A DNA stretch of 64,000 nt from Nocardioides sp. zg-1228 (GTDB lineage: Bacteria > Actinomycetota > Actinomycetes > Propionibacteriales > Nocardioidaceae): contig NZ_CP070961.1 of the NCBI RefSeq assembly GCF_017086465.1, forward strand, positions 62,001-126,000, given 5' to 3'. The notes below the pieces were generated by a model. It searched no databases, was not told where the DNA came from, and worked only from the letters and a program-made list of their open reading frames with translations. How positions within the stretch are numbered: position 1 is the stretch's first letter; each line of letters starts with the position of its first letter. The position numbers and the translations under genes are program-made. This document shows positions 9,559 to 18,478 of this stretch, one piece after another.

Positions 9559-10947
9559 ATGAGCGGAGTCGCCTGGGGCACGCCGACCGCGCGCGGCGTC
9601 GTGGCCGCGGCGACCCTCGGCTCCGGGATGACGCTCCTCGACGGCACCGTGGTCAACGTGGCACTGCGGTCGATGGGTGCCGACCTCGACGCCTCGCTGG
9701 CGGCGCTGCAGTGGATCACCAACGGCTACTTCCTCTCCCTGGCCTCGCTGATCCTGCTGGGCGGCTCCCTCGGCGACCGCCTCGGCCGGCGTCGGGTCTT
9801 CGTCGTCGGCACCGTGTGGTTCGCGCTGGCCTCCCTGCTGTGCGGGCTCGCCCCGACCGCGGAGGTGCTGATCGCCGCCCGCGTGCTCCAGGGCGTCGGC
9901 GGCGCGCTGCTCACCCCGGGCAGCCTCGCGATGATCCAGGGCGCGTTCCGGTCCGAGGACCGCGGCCGGGCGATCGGTGCCTGGTCGGGCCTCGGCGGCA
10001 TCGCCTCCGCGATCGGGCCGCTGGTCGGCGGGCTGCTGGTCGACCACGCGTCGTGGCGGTGGATCTTCCTCATCAACCTGCCGCTCGCGGTGCTGACGGT
10101 GTGGCTCGCCCTGCGGTGGGTTCCCGAGACGCGCGACCCCCGCACGCGCGGACGCTTCGACCTCACCGGCGCGACGCTCGCCTCCCTCGCCCTGGCGGGC
10201 GTCACGTGGGCGCTGACCGACGCCGGCGGAGCCGCGACGCCGTGGGCGGCCGTGGGCGGGATCGCCGCGGCCGCGGCCTTCGTCGTGGTGGAGCGCCGCA
10301 CCCGTGCGCCGATGGTGCCGCTCGGGCTGTTCGGCGACCGCACCTTCAGCGCCGCCAACCTGATGACGCTGCTCGTCTACGCCGCGCTGGGTGCCGTCCT
10401 GTTCTTCCTGGTGCTCCAGCTGCAGACCGTGGGCGGCTACACCGCGCTCGAGGCCGGCCTCGCCACGCTCCCGATCACGCTGTGCATGCTGCTGCTCGCG
10501 GCCCGCGGCGGCGCGCTGGGCGAGCGGATCGGGCCGCGGATCCCGTTGACGTTCGGACCGCTGGTGATGGCGGCCGGGACGCTGTGGCTGCTGCTCGTCG
10601 GACCCGGGGTGACCTGGTGGCGTGACGTGGCGCCCGGCCTGACGGTCTTCGGCCTCGGCCTGGCCCTGATGGTCGCCCCGTTGACCGCCACCGTCCTGGC
10701 GGCCGCGCCCGACGAGGTGGCCGGCATCGCCAGCGGCATCAACAACGCCGTCGCGCGGGCCGGGTCGCTGCTGGCCGTCGCCGCGCTGCCGACGGCCGTG
10801 GGCCTGGCCGGCGACGACTACCGCGACCCCGCCCGGCTGGACGCGGCGTACGGCACCGCGCTGCTCGCGTGCGCGGCGCTGCTCGCCCTGGGCGGCCTCG
10901 TCTCCTGGGTCACCATCCCCCGCCGCGTCCAGACACCGTCTGCCTAG
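9559..10947 (+). CDS. MFS drug:H+ antiporter (DHA2, EmrB/QacA type)
   Basis: 462 residues and about 14 predicted membrane helices. LDGTVVNVALRSMGADL in helix 1, GGSLGDRLGRRRVF (the loop 2-3 motif) and the GVGGALLTPGSLAMI stretch are DHA2 hallmarks. Likely an efflux pump of unknown substrate. No regulator is adjacent. An 11-codon open frame (9508-9543) just upstream could be a leader or noise. Confidence 0.88.
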   Translation: MSGVAWGTPTARGVVAAATLGSGMTLLDGTVVNVALRSMGADLDASLAALQWITNGYFLSLASLILLGGSLGDRLGRRRVFVVGTVWFALASLLCGLAPTAEVLIAARVLQGVGGALLTPGSLAMIQGAFRSEDRGRAIGAWSGLGGIASAIGPLVGGLLVDHASWRWIFLINLPLAVLTVWLALRWVPETRDPRTRGRFDLTGATLASLALAGVTWALTDAGGAATPWAAVGGIAAAAAFVVVERRTRAPMVPLGLFGDRTFSAANLMTLLVYAALGAVLFFLVLQLQTVGGYTALEAGLATLPITLCMLLLAARGGALGERIGPRIPLTFGPLVMAAGTLWLLLVGPGVTWWRDVAPGLTVFGLGLALMVAPLTATVLAAAPDEVAGIASGINNAVARAGSLLAVAALPTAVGLAGDDYRDPARLDAAYGTALLACAALLALGGLVSWVTIPRRVQTPSA

Positions 10948-10956
10948 GGTCGAGGC

Positions 10957-12177
10957 GTGCGCGGACGACGACGGGTGGCGGCCGCGGCGACGGCCGCCCT
11001 GCTGGCGGGGCTGGTGGGCCTGGCGGCCTGCAGCGAGCCGGCCGCGCGCGAGCGTCCCGACCCGGCCCCCGCGTCGCCCGCCCCCGAGCCGACCGCGTCG
11101 GACACGACGCCGCCCGTCGCCGACACCGACCACGCCGTCGACCCGCCCGGCGAGCGCGACGGACGGCTGTGGAGCGCCGACGTCCTCGTGCAGTGGGACA
11201 AGCCCATCGACGACGCGCTGCTCGCGCGGATCGAGGACCTGCGCGGCGTCGCGCACACCGAGCGCATCGGCCTGGGCCAGGTGAGCCTGGAGAACCGCGT
11301 CCTCACCGTCGCCGCCGTGGACCCGGGCGCCTACCGGCACTTCACGCAGGCCGAGGTCGCCGACCTCCAGGAGGCCTGGGACCGCGTCGCCGGGGGCGAG
11401 CTGGCCATCGACCGCACGGTCGCCGAGCGGGTGGCCGACCCGGAGACGGGGATGGTGCGGCTCGGCGCCGACGACGCGCCGAGCCTGCACGTCGGCGCCT
11501 ACACCCCGCAGCTGCCCACCATCGACATGGTCGTCAACACCGCCTGGGCCGACGACATCGGGATGGACACCGACAACGGGCTGCTCATCTCCACCGACGC
11601 CGTCGCCCCCGCCGGCATCCGCAAGCCGTTGCAGCGGCTGGTCGGCGAGGACGCCTCGGTGCAGATGCTCGACGTGGCCTCCCGCCTCGGGCTCGACCCC
11701 GACGCCAGGCTCACCGCGGTGCCTGCCGGCGGCACCCTGGGCAGCGTCGTCGGCACCTTCCGCTACCAGGTGCTCGGCGGGGGCCGGATCGCCCCGGAGC
11801 CCGCCTGGGTCGCGGCCAGCATCCGCACGGAGTCCGTGCCGATCCTCGGCAGCGTCACCTGCCACAAGGACCTCTTCCCCCAGCTGCGCGCGGCGTTGCT
11901 CGAGGTCGAGCAGCGCGGCCTCGCCGACGAGATCGACCCGGGCCAGTACGCCGGGTGCTACTACCCGCGCTTCATCGCCGGCACCACGACGCTGTCCAAC
12001 CACTCCTTCGGCCTCGCCCTCGACCTCAACACCCGCGACAACCAGCGCGGGACCGTCGGCGCGATCGACCGCGACGTGGTGGCGATCCTCAAGACGTGGG
12101 GCTTCGCCTGGGGTGGCGACTGGCGCTGGACCGACCCGATGCACTTCGAGCTCGCCGAGGTGAAGCGGGTCGGGTGA
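10957..12177 (+). CDS. Lipoprotein with C-terminal D-Ala-D-Ala carboxypeptidase-like (M15) domain
   Basis: 406 residues. The N-terminus ends in a lipobox LAAC with Cys25 as the lipidation site, then a Pro/Ala/Glu-rich linker. The C-terminal 110 residues carry the M15-type zinc motifs SNHSFGLALDLN (His and Asp ligands) and WTDPMHFEL (catalytic and ligand region), with GGDW between. It is probably anchored on the outer face of the membrane and trims peptidoglycan peptides. The middle (about 60-290) is unfamiliar. TAGGGT (10945-10950) overlaps the upstream stop and lies 6 nt from the GTG, so the message is likely leaderless. Confidence 0.82.
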   Translation: MRGRRRVAAAATAALLAGLVGLAACSEPAARERPDPAPASPAPEPTASDTTPPVADTDHAVDPPGERDGRLWSADVLVQWDKPIDDALLARIEDLRGVAHTERIGLGQVSLENRVLTVAAVDPGAYRHFTQAEVADLQEAWDRVAGGELAIDRTVAERVADPETGMVRLGADDAPSLHVGAYTPQLPTIDMVVNTAWADDIGMDTDNGLLISTDAVAPAGIRKPLQRLVGEDASVQMLDVASRLGLDPDARLTAVPAGGTLGSVVGTFRYQVLGGGRIAPEPAWVAASIRTESVPILGSVTCHKDLFPQLRAALLEVEQRGLADEIDPGQYAGCYYPRFIAGTTTLSNHSFGLALDLNTRDNQRGTVGAIDRDVVAILKTWGFAWGGDWRWTDPMHFELAEVKRVG

Positions 12178-12198
12178 GCACCTGACTAGGGTCGGCGC

Positions 12199-13176
12199 AT
12201 GCGCGCAGTCCAGGTCGTCACGCCCACCGGTCCCGCCGACATCGAGGTCCGCGACGTCGACCCTCCGGTGCCGGGGCCCGACGACGTGCTGGTGGAGGTG
12301 CACAGCGTCGGTGTCGCCTTCCCCGACCTGCTCCTCAGCCGCGGGGAGTACCAGTTCAAGCCCGAGCCGCCGTTCACGCTCGGCGTCGACTTCGCGGGCG
12401 TCGTCCTCGACCCGGGCTCCCCGGAGTCGAGCGGGTTCACCGTCGGCCAGCGGGTCGCCGGCGTCAACCTCAACGGCGGCGCCGCCGAGCAGGTCGCCAA
12501 CCCCGCGATCTTCACCTTCGCCCTGCCCGACGCGATGTCGTACGACGAGGGTGCGGCGCTGCCGATGAACTACCTCACCGCGCTGTTCGCGCTCGAGGAG
12601 CGCGGCGGGCTGCGCGAGGGCGAGACCGTGCTGGTGCACGGAGCCGCCGGCGGCGTCGGCACCGCCACCCTGCAGGTCGCGCGAGGTCTCGGCGCACGGA
12701 CGATCGCGGTGGTCAGCACCCAGGAGAAGGCCGACTTCGCCCGCGCGGCCGGCGCCGACGAGGTCGTCGTGGGCCCCGACTTCAAGGACGCGGTGCGCCA
12801 GCTCACCGGCGGCCGCGGCGTCGACGTGGTCCTCGACGTGGTGGGCGGCGACGCGTTCACCGACTCGCTCCGCTGCCTCGCCGAGCAGGGACGCGTGCTC
12901 GTCGTCGGGTTCGCCGCCGGGCAGGGCATCCCCCAGGTGAAGGTCAACCGGCTGCTGCTCGGCAACACCGACGTCCGCGGCGTCGGCTGGGGTGCCTACG
13001 CGATGGTGCGACCGGGCTACATGCAGCAGCAGTGGCACCGCCTCCTGCCGATGATCGAGTCCGGTGCTGTGAAGCCGCCCGTCGGGGCGACGTACGACCT
13101 GGCCGGCTTCGGGCAGGCGCTGGTCGACATGGACGAGCGGCGCACCCTCGGCAAGTCGGTCGTCCGGGTGCGCTGA
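12199..13176 (+). CDS. NADPH:quinone oxidoreductase family (zinc-less MDR superfamily)
   Basis: 325 residues of the medium-chain dehydrogenase/reductase superfamily. The N-terminal GroES-like half has FPDLLLSRGEYQFKP, and the Rossmann half has VLVHGAAGGVGTATLQVARGL for NAD(P)H binding near residues 150-170. The zinc-binding Cys/His set of alcohol dehydrogenases is absent. This points to the QOR branch, which reduces quinones or enoyl compounds. A TAGGGT box (12187-12192) is 6 nt from the ATG. Confidence 0.85.
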   Translation: MRAVQVVTPTGPADIEVRDVDPPVPGPDDVLVEVHSVGVAFPDLLLSRGEYQFKPEPPFTLGVDFAGVVLDPGSPESSGFTVGQRVAGVNLNGGAAEQVANPAIFTFALPDAMSYDEGAALPMNYLTALFALEERGGLREGETVLVHGAAGGVGTATLQVARGLGARTIAVVSTQEKADFARAAGADEVVVGPDFKDAVRQLTGGRGVDVVLDVVGGDAFTDSLRCLAEQGRVLVVGFAAGQGIPQVKVNRLLLGNTDVRGVGWGAYAMVRPGYMQQQWHRLLPMIESGAVKPPVGATYDLAGFGQALVDMDERRTLGKSVVRVR

Positions 13177-13214
13177 CCCCGCCGGCCCATCGCCTTCCCG
13201 CCGCTGACGCGGCT

Positions 13215-13284
13215 GCTCAAGCGGTGCGGTCCCCGCTCAACACGTCGGATCCGACGTGTTGAGCGAGGCGGTGACCGCTTGAGC
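13215..13284. repeat. 70-bp nested inverted repeat
   Basis: Two perfect palindromic layers share one centre (13249/13250). The inner arms are 15 bp each (GCTCAACACGTCGGA at 13235-13249 and its complement to 13264). The outer arms are 11 bp each (GCTCAAGCGGT at 13215-13225 and ACCGCTTGAGC at 13274-13284), separated by unpaired 9-nt stretches. It stands in a 191-bp gap between two plus-strand genes. It could terminate the oxidoreductase gene, or be a REP/MITE-like element. No U-tract follows. Confidence 0.85.
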
Positions 13285-13367
13285 CCGGCCGAACGACGAG
13301 CGACCGCGTCGTCCACAGGGGCCCTCCGCCGCGCCCGGGACTGGGCCGCCGGGGTTAGGGTCGCGAC

Positions 13368-15311
13368 GTGACGATCCTCGACGCTGCCCGCGACGGCATG
13401 AACCTCGACATCCGCCCGCAGGACGACCTCTTCGGCCACGTCAACGGCCGGTGGCTCGACGAGACGGAGATCCCCGCCGACAAGTCGAGCTGGGGCGCGT
13501 TCATCGCGCTGGCCGACGCCGCCGAGCAGCAGGTGCGCGACATCATCACCGAGCTCGCCGAGCGCCCGGCCGACCAGCTCGACGAGGACGAGCGCAAGAT
13601 CGGCGACCTCTACGCCTCCTTCATGGACACCGAGACGATCGCCGCGAAGGGCCTCGACCCGATCCGCGGCCTGCTCGACCGCGCCCACCACGTCGCCGAC
13701 CTCACCGACCTCGCCGCCTTCCTCGGCGCGTACGAGCGCATCGGCGGGCCCGGCGTGTTCGGCTCCTACATCACCCCCGACCGCGGCGACGCCTCGCGCA
13801 ACATCGTCTACCTCGCGCAGGGCGGCCTCGGCCTGCCCGACGAGTCCTACTACCGCGACGACAAGTTCGCCGAGATCCGCGAGAAGTACCTCGCCTACCT
13901 CACCACGCTGCTCGAGCTGAGCGAGCACGACGACCCGGCCGGTGCGGCGGCGCGCGTGCTGGCCTACGAGACCCGGCTGGCCGAGGGCCACTGGGAGGCC
14001 GCCGAGACCCGCGACGTGCAGAAGACCACCAACCACAAGAGCCTCGACGAGCTGCGCGAGCTCAGCCCCGCCTTCGACTGGGTCACCTGGATCACCGGGC
14101 TCGGTGGCACCGAGGAGATGCTCCGCCGCTCGATCGTGATGCAGCCCGACTTCTTCTCCCACCTCTCCACCGTGCTGGAGGAGACGCCGATCGAGACCTG
14201 GCGCGACATCCTCCACGTGCGCGTCGTGCGCAGCTCCGCTGCCTACCTGCCCGACCCGTTCGTCGAGGCCAACTTCGACTTCTACGGCCGCACCCTCAAC
14301 GGCACCCCCGAGCTGCGCGCCCGCTGGAAGCGCGGCGTCGACTTCGTCGAGGGCGCGATCGGCGAGGCGGTCGGCAAGGTCTACGTCGAGCGCCACTTCC
14401 CGCCGCGGTCCAAGCAGAGGATGGACGAGCTGGTCGCCAACCTCGTCACCGCCTACCGCCGCTCCATCGAGGCGCTCGACTGGATGGGCGAGGACACCAA
14501 GAAGAAGGCCTTCGACAAGCTCGACCGCTTCTACCCCAAGATCGGCTACCCGACGGAGTTCCGCGACTATTCCACCCTCACCGTCTCCGCCGACGACCTG
14601 ATGGGCAACGTCGCGTCGGCGTCGGCGTTCGAGACCGACCGCCAGCTGGAGAAGGTCGGCCAGCCGGTCGACCGCGACGAGTGGCTGATGCTGCCCCAGA
14701 CGGTCAACGCCTACTACCACCCCGGCACCAACGAGATCTGCTTCCCGGCCGCCATCTTGCAGCCGCCGTTCTTCAGCCCCGACGCCACCGACGCCGAGAA
14801 CTACGGCGGCATCGGTGCCGTCATCGGCCACGAGATCGGCCACGGCTTCGACGACCAGGGCGCCCAGTACGACGGCGACGGCAACCTCCAGGACTGGTGG
14901 ACCGCTGACGACAAGGCCGCGTTCGAGGCCAAGTCGCAGTCGCTGATCGCCCAGTACGACGCCTTCGAGCCGCGCAACCTGCCCGGCGAGCACGTCAACG
15001 GCAGCCTCACCGTCGGCGAGAACATCGGCGACCTCGGCGGGCTCACCATCGCCCACAAGGCGTTCGTGATCAGCCAGGGCGGCGAGGCGTCGCTCGAGGA
15101 CCGGCGCGACCTGTTCCTCAACTGGGCCCACGTGTGGCGCACCAAGCGCCGCAAGGAGCAGGAGCTCCAGTACCTCACCATCGACCCGCACAGCCCCGCC
15201 GAGTTCCGCGCCAACATCGTGCGAAACCTCGACGAGTTCCACGAGGTCTTCGAGACCGGGCCCGAGGACGGGCTGTGGCTCGACCCGGAGCGCCGCGTCC
15301 GCATCTGGTGA
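13368..15311 (+). CDS. M13 family zinc endopeptidase (PepO/neprilysin type)
   Basis: 647 residues, a normal M13 length. The zinc motif HEIGH is at residues 488-492 (VIGHEIGHGFDDQGAQYD) and the third ligand lies in ENIGDLGG downstream. NAYYHPGTNEICFPAAILQPPFF before the motif is also family-typical. No signal peptide is visible, so it is likely cytoplasmic and degrades peptides. The GTG at 13368 follows TAGGGT (13356-13361) by 6 nt, which fits a leaderless transcript. Confidence 0.94.
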   Translation: MTILDAARDGMNLDIRPQDDLFGHVNGRWLDETEIPADKSSWGAFIALADAAEQQVRDIITELAERPADQLDEDERKIGDLYASFMDTETIAAKGLDPIRGLLDRAHHVADLTDLAAFLGAYERIGGPGVFGSYITPDRGDASRNIVYLAQGGLGLPDESYYRDDKFAEIREKYLAYLTTLLELSEHDDPAGAAARVLAYETRLAEGHWEAAETRDVQKTTNHKSLDELRELSPAFDWVTWITGLGGTEEMLRRSIVMQPDFFSHLSTVLEETPIETWRDILHVRVVRSSAAYLPDPFVEANFDFYGRTLNGTPELRARWKRGVDFVEGAIGEAVGKVYVERHFPPRSKQRMDELVANLVTAYRRSIEALDWMGEDTKKKAFDKLDRFYPKIGYPTEFRDYSTLTVSADDLMGNVASASAFETDRQLEKVGQPVDRDEWLMLPQTVNAYYHPGTNEICFPAAILQPPFFSPDATDAENYGGIGAVIGHEIGHGFDDQGAQYDGDGNLQDWWTADDKAAFEAKSQSLIAQYDAFEPRNLPGEHVNGSLTVGENIGDLGGLTIAHKAFVISQGGEASLEDRRDLFLNWAHVWRTKRRKEQELQYLTIDPHSPAEFRANIVRNLDEFHEVFETGPEDGLWLDPERRVRIW

Positions 15312-15369
15312 CCCGCCGGAGGACCTTCGGCCCTGACGTGCTGCCCGCCCGCGTCCCTACGATGACGCC

Positions 15370-15828
15370 ATGGTGAGCAAGAGCGCTGATATCACCGGCG
15401 GGATCGTCGTCGGACACGACGGGTCGCGGGTCGGGACCACCGTCGTGCGGCGGGCCGCCGACCTCGCCCGGCGCCTCGGCGTCACGCTGCACGTGATCCG
15501 CGTGTGGAGCGTGACCACGGCCCCGCGCCCCGACTCGATGGTGGGCGGCTACGTCCCGCCCTTCGCGGAGTTCGAGCGCGCGGTCATCGCCGACCTCGAG
15601 GACGACTGCGCTGCGGCCGGGATCCCCGACGACGTCGACGTGCAGCTCTACGCCCTGCGCGGCCAGGCCACCGAGCGGCTGGTCGCGGCGGCCGCCGACG
15701 CGGAGATGCTGGTCGTCGGCACCCGCGGCGCGGGCGGGTTCGCCGGCCTGCGGTTCGGCTCGACCGCCGCGCAGGTCGTCCGGGCCTCGCGCGTGCCGGT
15801 GCTCGTCGTGCCCAACGTCCCCGACTGA
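15370..15828 (+). CDS. Universal stress protein (UspA family)
   Basis: 152 residues, one Usp domain. GIVVGHDGS begins the first strand, and GTRGAGGFAGLRFGST provides the G-2X-G-9X-G(S/T) ATP-binding motif, so this is an ATP-binding type. The C-terminal strand VPVLVVPN is typical. TACGAT (15358-15363) lies 6 nt from the ATG. Role in stress or dormancy is family knowledge only. Confidence 0.92.
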   Translation: MVSKSADITGGIVVGHDGSRVGTTVVRRAADLARRLGVTLHVIRVWSVTTAPRPDSMVGGYVPPFAEFERAVIADLEDDCAAAGIPDDVDVQLYALRGQATERLVAAAADAEMLVVGTRGAGGFAGLRFGSTAAQVVRASRVPVLVVPNVPD

Positions 15829-15876
15829 TCGCGGCCGACTCGGGCGGGCCGTGCTGCGCGCGAGCCGCCGGGGCTG

Positions 15877-16692
15877 TTGAATGAGGCGGTGACGCTGCCC
15901 GGGCACGACCAGTCGACCTATCGGCTCCGCATGGAGTGGGGCCCGACGGGTGCCGAGGCCGTGCCCGCCGACTACGCGGTCGTCGTCGACGTGCTGTCCT
16001 TCACCACCACCCTGACCGTGGCGCTCGAGCGGGGCATCGAGGTCTTCCCGTTCCGCTGGAAGGACTCCCGAGCCGCCGAGCACGCGATGCGGCACGGGGC
16101 GACGCTCGCCGTCGGCCGGTTCGAGGCGCTCTCGCGCGGCGACGCCCGCCATGTCTCGCTCTCGCCGGCCGGTCTCGCCGAGGTCGAGGGCGTCGAGCGG
16201 CTCGTGCTGCCGTCGCCCAACGGCTCGACCATCGCCTTCTCGCTCGCCGAGTCCGGCGCCCAGGTCGTCGGCGCCTGCCTCCGCAACGCCGGCGCGGTCG
16301 CGCGGTGGCTCGCGCCCAAGGTCGCCGACGGCGCCAGCGTGGTCGTCGTACCCGCGGGGGAGCGGTGGTACGACGACACGCTCCGCCCGGCCGCGGAGGA
16401 CCTGTGGGGCGCCGGGGCCGTCCTCACCGCCCTCGACCAGGAGGCGGAGGCCGGGGCAAGCCCGGAGGCCCGGATGGCGATGGCCGCCTGGCAGGCGGCG
16501 GTGCTGCCGCACGACCTGCTCCTCTGCGCGGGCGGACGCGAGCTGACCGAGGTGGGGTTCGTCGCCGACGTGGAGATCGCCGCGAAGCACGACGTCAGCG
16601 AGGTCGTGCCGGAGCTGGTCGGCGAGTCCTTCCGCGACGCCGCGGCCGCGCCGCCTCCCCCGGGCGCCCGACTGCGCCGCATCGGCGACTGA
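15877..16692 (+). CDS. 2-phosphosulfolactate phosphatase (ComB) family protein
   Basis: About 270 residues. DVLSFTTTLTVALERG near residue 38, LPSPNGSTIAF near 110 and the PAGERW segment near 155 match the ComB fold. In archaea ComB makes sulfolactate for coenzyme M. In actinobacteria without coenzyme M the substrate is unknown, so the name should be read as a family name. The start is uncertain: TTG 15877, GTG 15889 and ATG 15931 are all in frame and none has a clear ribosome site. Confidence 0.82.
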   Translation: MNEAVTLPGHDQSTYRLRMEWGPTGAEAVPADYAVVVDVLSFTTTLTVALERGIEVFPFRWKDSRAAEHAMRHGATLAVGRFEALSRGDARHVSLSPAGLAEVEGVERLVLPSPNGSTIAFSLAESGAQVVGACLRNAGAVARWLAPKVADGASVVVVPAGERWYDDTLRPAAEDLWGAGAVLTALDQEAEAGASPEARMAMAAWQAAVLPHDLLLCAGGRELTEVGFVADVEIAAKHDVSEVVPELVGESFRDAAAAPPPPGARLRRIGD

Positions 16693-16776
16693 CGCCGGCC
16701 GGTGACGCCGGCGGGGCACCTCGTGCCGTTGCCGCCCGTCCGGTCCGGTCTGGTGGAGCGGAGCGCGCGTCCCTAG

Positions 16777-16792
16777 TGTGATGAGGGCCACA
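16777..16792. promoter_or_regulatory. CRP/GlxR-like site before the SGNH esterase
   Basis: TGTGA (16777-16781), 6 nt, CCACA (16788-16792) differs by one base from the CRP-family consensus TGTGA-N6-TCACA. It overlaps a possible -10 TAGTGT (16774-16779), so a bound regulator would probably repress. Sequence match only. Confidence 0.35.
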
Positions 16793-16822
16793 CTCGGGTG
16801 GCACCTGTCTCGGAGGACACAG

Positions 16823-17848
16823 ATGAACCGCTCGTCCCGCCTCGCGGTGCTCGGCACGGCGCTCGCCGGCCTGCTCACCCCGGTCCTGGCCCAGCCCGCC
16901 CAGGCCGCCGCACCGGCCTACGTCGCCCTCGGCGACTCCTACTCCTCGGGCACCGGCACCCGCTCCTACCTCGCCGACGGCACCGGCTGTCAGCGCTCGA
17001 CGTCGGCCTACCCGAGCCTGATCGCGGCCGCCCGCGGGTACGCGCTCAACTTCCGCGCCTGCTCCGGCGCGACCATCCCCGACGTCACCTCCACCCAGCT
17101 CCCCGCCCTCACCGCGAGCACCGCCTACGTCTCGGTGTCGGTCGGCGGCAACGACGCCGGGTTCGCCAGCGTGCTGACCGAGTGCGCCCTGCCGGGCTGG
17201 CTGAGCAGCTGCGACCGCGCGATCAACGGCGCGCAGTCCTTCATCACCTCCACCCTGCCCTCGCGGCTCGCGACCCTCTACGCCGGCATCCGCAGCCGCG
17301 CGCCCCAGGCCAAGGTCGTGGTCGTCGGCTACCCGCGCATCTTCAACGGCGAGGACTGCAACGCACTGACCTGGTTCTCCCCGGCGGAGGAGACGCGGCT
17401 CAACCAGACCGCCGACCTGCTCAACAGCCGCCTCGCCACCGCCGCGTCGGCCGCCGGCTTCTCCTTCGCCGACCCGACCAGCCGCTTCGTCGGGCACGCC
17501 GTGTGCGACGACGCCGAGTGGATCAACGGGCTGTCCACCCCGATCAGCGAGAGCTACCACCCGAAGGTCTCCGGACACACCTCCGGCTACACCCCGGTCG
17601 TCAGCCCGCTGCTGACCGGCGCCGCCGTGGCCGTCACCGCCGACGTCGCGGCCGCCGCGGCCGCCGGCGCCGACGCGCAGGCAGCCCTGCAGCAGCAGTA
17701 CGCCGCCGCCGACCGCACCATCGAGCCCGAGACGTTCGTCGCTCCCGACCTGACGACCCCCGAGGCCCGGCGGGCCGCCCGGCGCGCCGGCGTCGACCTC
17801 GACCGGTTCCTGGCCCGCGGCGCCCGCGGCGCCCGCAGCGCCCACTGA
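16823..17848 (+). CDS. Secreted SGNH/GDSL-family esterase or lipase
   Basis: 341 residues. A Sec signal peptide ends at about residue 28 (QPAQA). The nucleophile is Ser39 in GDSYSSG, the oxyanion Asn is in GGNDAG, and the catalytic His is in SYHPKVSGH, as in Streptomyces secreted lipases of the SGNH type. Paired cysteines in the mature chain suggest disulfides. The ATG at 16823 is preferred over an earlier in-frame ATG (16778) because it has a Shine-Dalgarno GGAGGA and begins the signal peptide. Confidence 0.93.
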   Translation: MNRSSRLAVLGTALAGLLTPVLAQPAQAAAPAYVALGDSYSSGTGTRSYLADGTGCQRSTSAYPSLIAAARGYALNFRACSGATIPDVTSTQLPALTASTAYVSVSVGGNDAGFASVLTECALPGWLSSCDRAINGAQSFITSTLPSRLATLYAGIRSRAPQAKVVVVGYPRIFNGEDCNALTWFSPAEETRLNQTADLLNSRLATAASAAGFSFADPTSRFVGHAVCDDAEWINGLSTPISESYHPKVSGHTSGYTPVVSPLLTGAAVAVTADVAAAAAAGADAQAALQQQYAAADRTIEPETFVAPDLTTPEARRAARRAGVDLDRFLARGARGARSAH

Positions 17849-17855
17849 GCCCGCC

Positions 17856-18419
17856 TCAGCCGCGCTGGCGGCCGCGGCCGGAGCGGAGGTCGCGGACGTA
17901 CTCCTCGAACAGGGCGCGGTGCACCGCGTGCGGCAGGAGCTCCGGGCGCCGCGCCACCACCGGCGCCAGGGCGAGCAGCAGGGGGTCGATGCTCTCGACG
18001 GTCTGCGCGGTGACCTTGAGGCCGCGTCGCCTGCCCGCGGTGGTCCGACCGAGGAGGGTCACCGACTTGTTCCAGAGCTCGGGGGTGGCCCCGCCCGCCG
18101 AGCCGTCGACCCCGGGGCGGACCTCGGTCAGGTCGTCGAAGGCGAACGTCCGCACCTCGCGCTCCCCCCGGCGTACGACGACGCGGTCCGGGCGGACCAG
18201 GATCGTGCGACCCCGCGCCCACCAGATCGCCCACGCCGGCAGGGCCACCGTCACCACGAGGATTGCGACGGTGAGCAGCGCGCGCTGGTCCCCGCCGCCG
18301 GCCCACGTGGCCGAGGCGAGCAGGATCCCGACGACCAGCACCCCGATCGCCAGGTGGAGCACCAGCGGGCGCGGGGTGAGGACGGTCGCCGGCGGCGATG
18401 CACCGGGCGGGCTCTCCAT
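17856..18419 (-). CDS. Membrane protein with PH-like C-terminal domain (paralogue of the gene at 22219)
   Basis: 187 residues. Two hydrophobic helices (VLHLAIGVLVVGILLAS and LLTVAILVVTVALPAWAIWW) are followed by a soluble domain with TILVRPDRVVVRRGEREV, FDDLTEVRPG and VESIDPLLLAL. The same landmarks, in order, occur in the minus-strand gene at 22219-22749. The fold resembles bacterial PH-like YdbS/DUF domains. Function unknown. It is divergent from the YbaB/EspC module, separated by about 60 bp that must hold both promoters (minus-strand TACTGT at 18433-18428). Confidence 0.65.
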   Translation of the reverse strand: MESPPGASPPATVLTPRPLVLHLAIGVLVVGILLASATWAGGGDQRALLTVAILVVTVALPAWAIWWARGRTILVRPDRVVVRRGEREVRTFAFDDLTEVRPGVDGSAGGATPELWNKSVTLLGRTTAGRRRGLKVTAQTVESIDPLLLALAPVVARRPELLPHAVHRALFEEYVRDLRSGRGRQRG

Positions 18420-18478
18420 GTTTGCCCACAGTAGGGCGGGGAAGGATCCCCAGGCACGACGACATCCCCGGAGGACTG

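Noticed and set aside
6978..9722. 914-codon minus-strand open frame
   Set aside because: Antisense to fdhB, the NrfD-like gene and the OFA transporter; composition is Arg/Gly/Asp/His-biased without motifs.
9448..13038. 1196-codon minus-strand open frame
   Set aside because: It crosses three well-supported plus-strand genes, is rich in Arg/Gly/His/Val and shows no domain. Long antisense frames are expected at this GC content.
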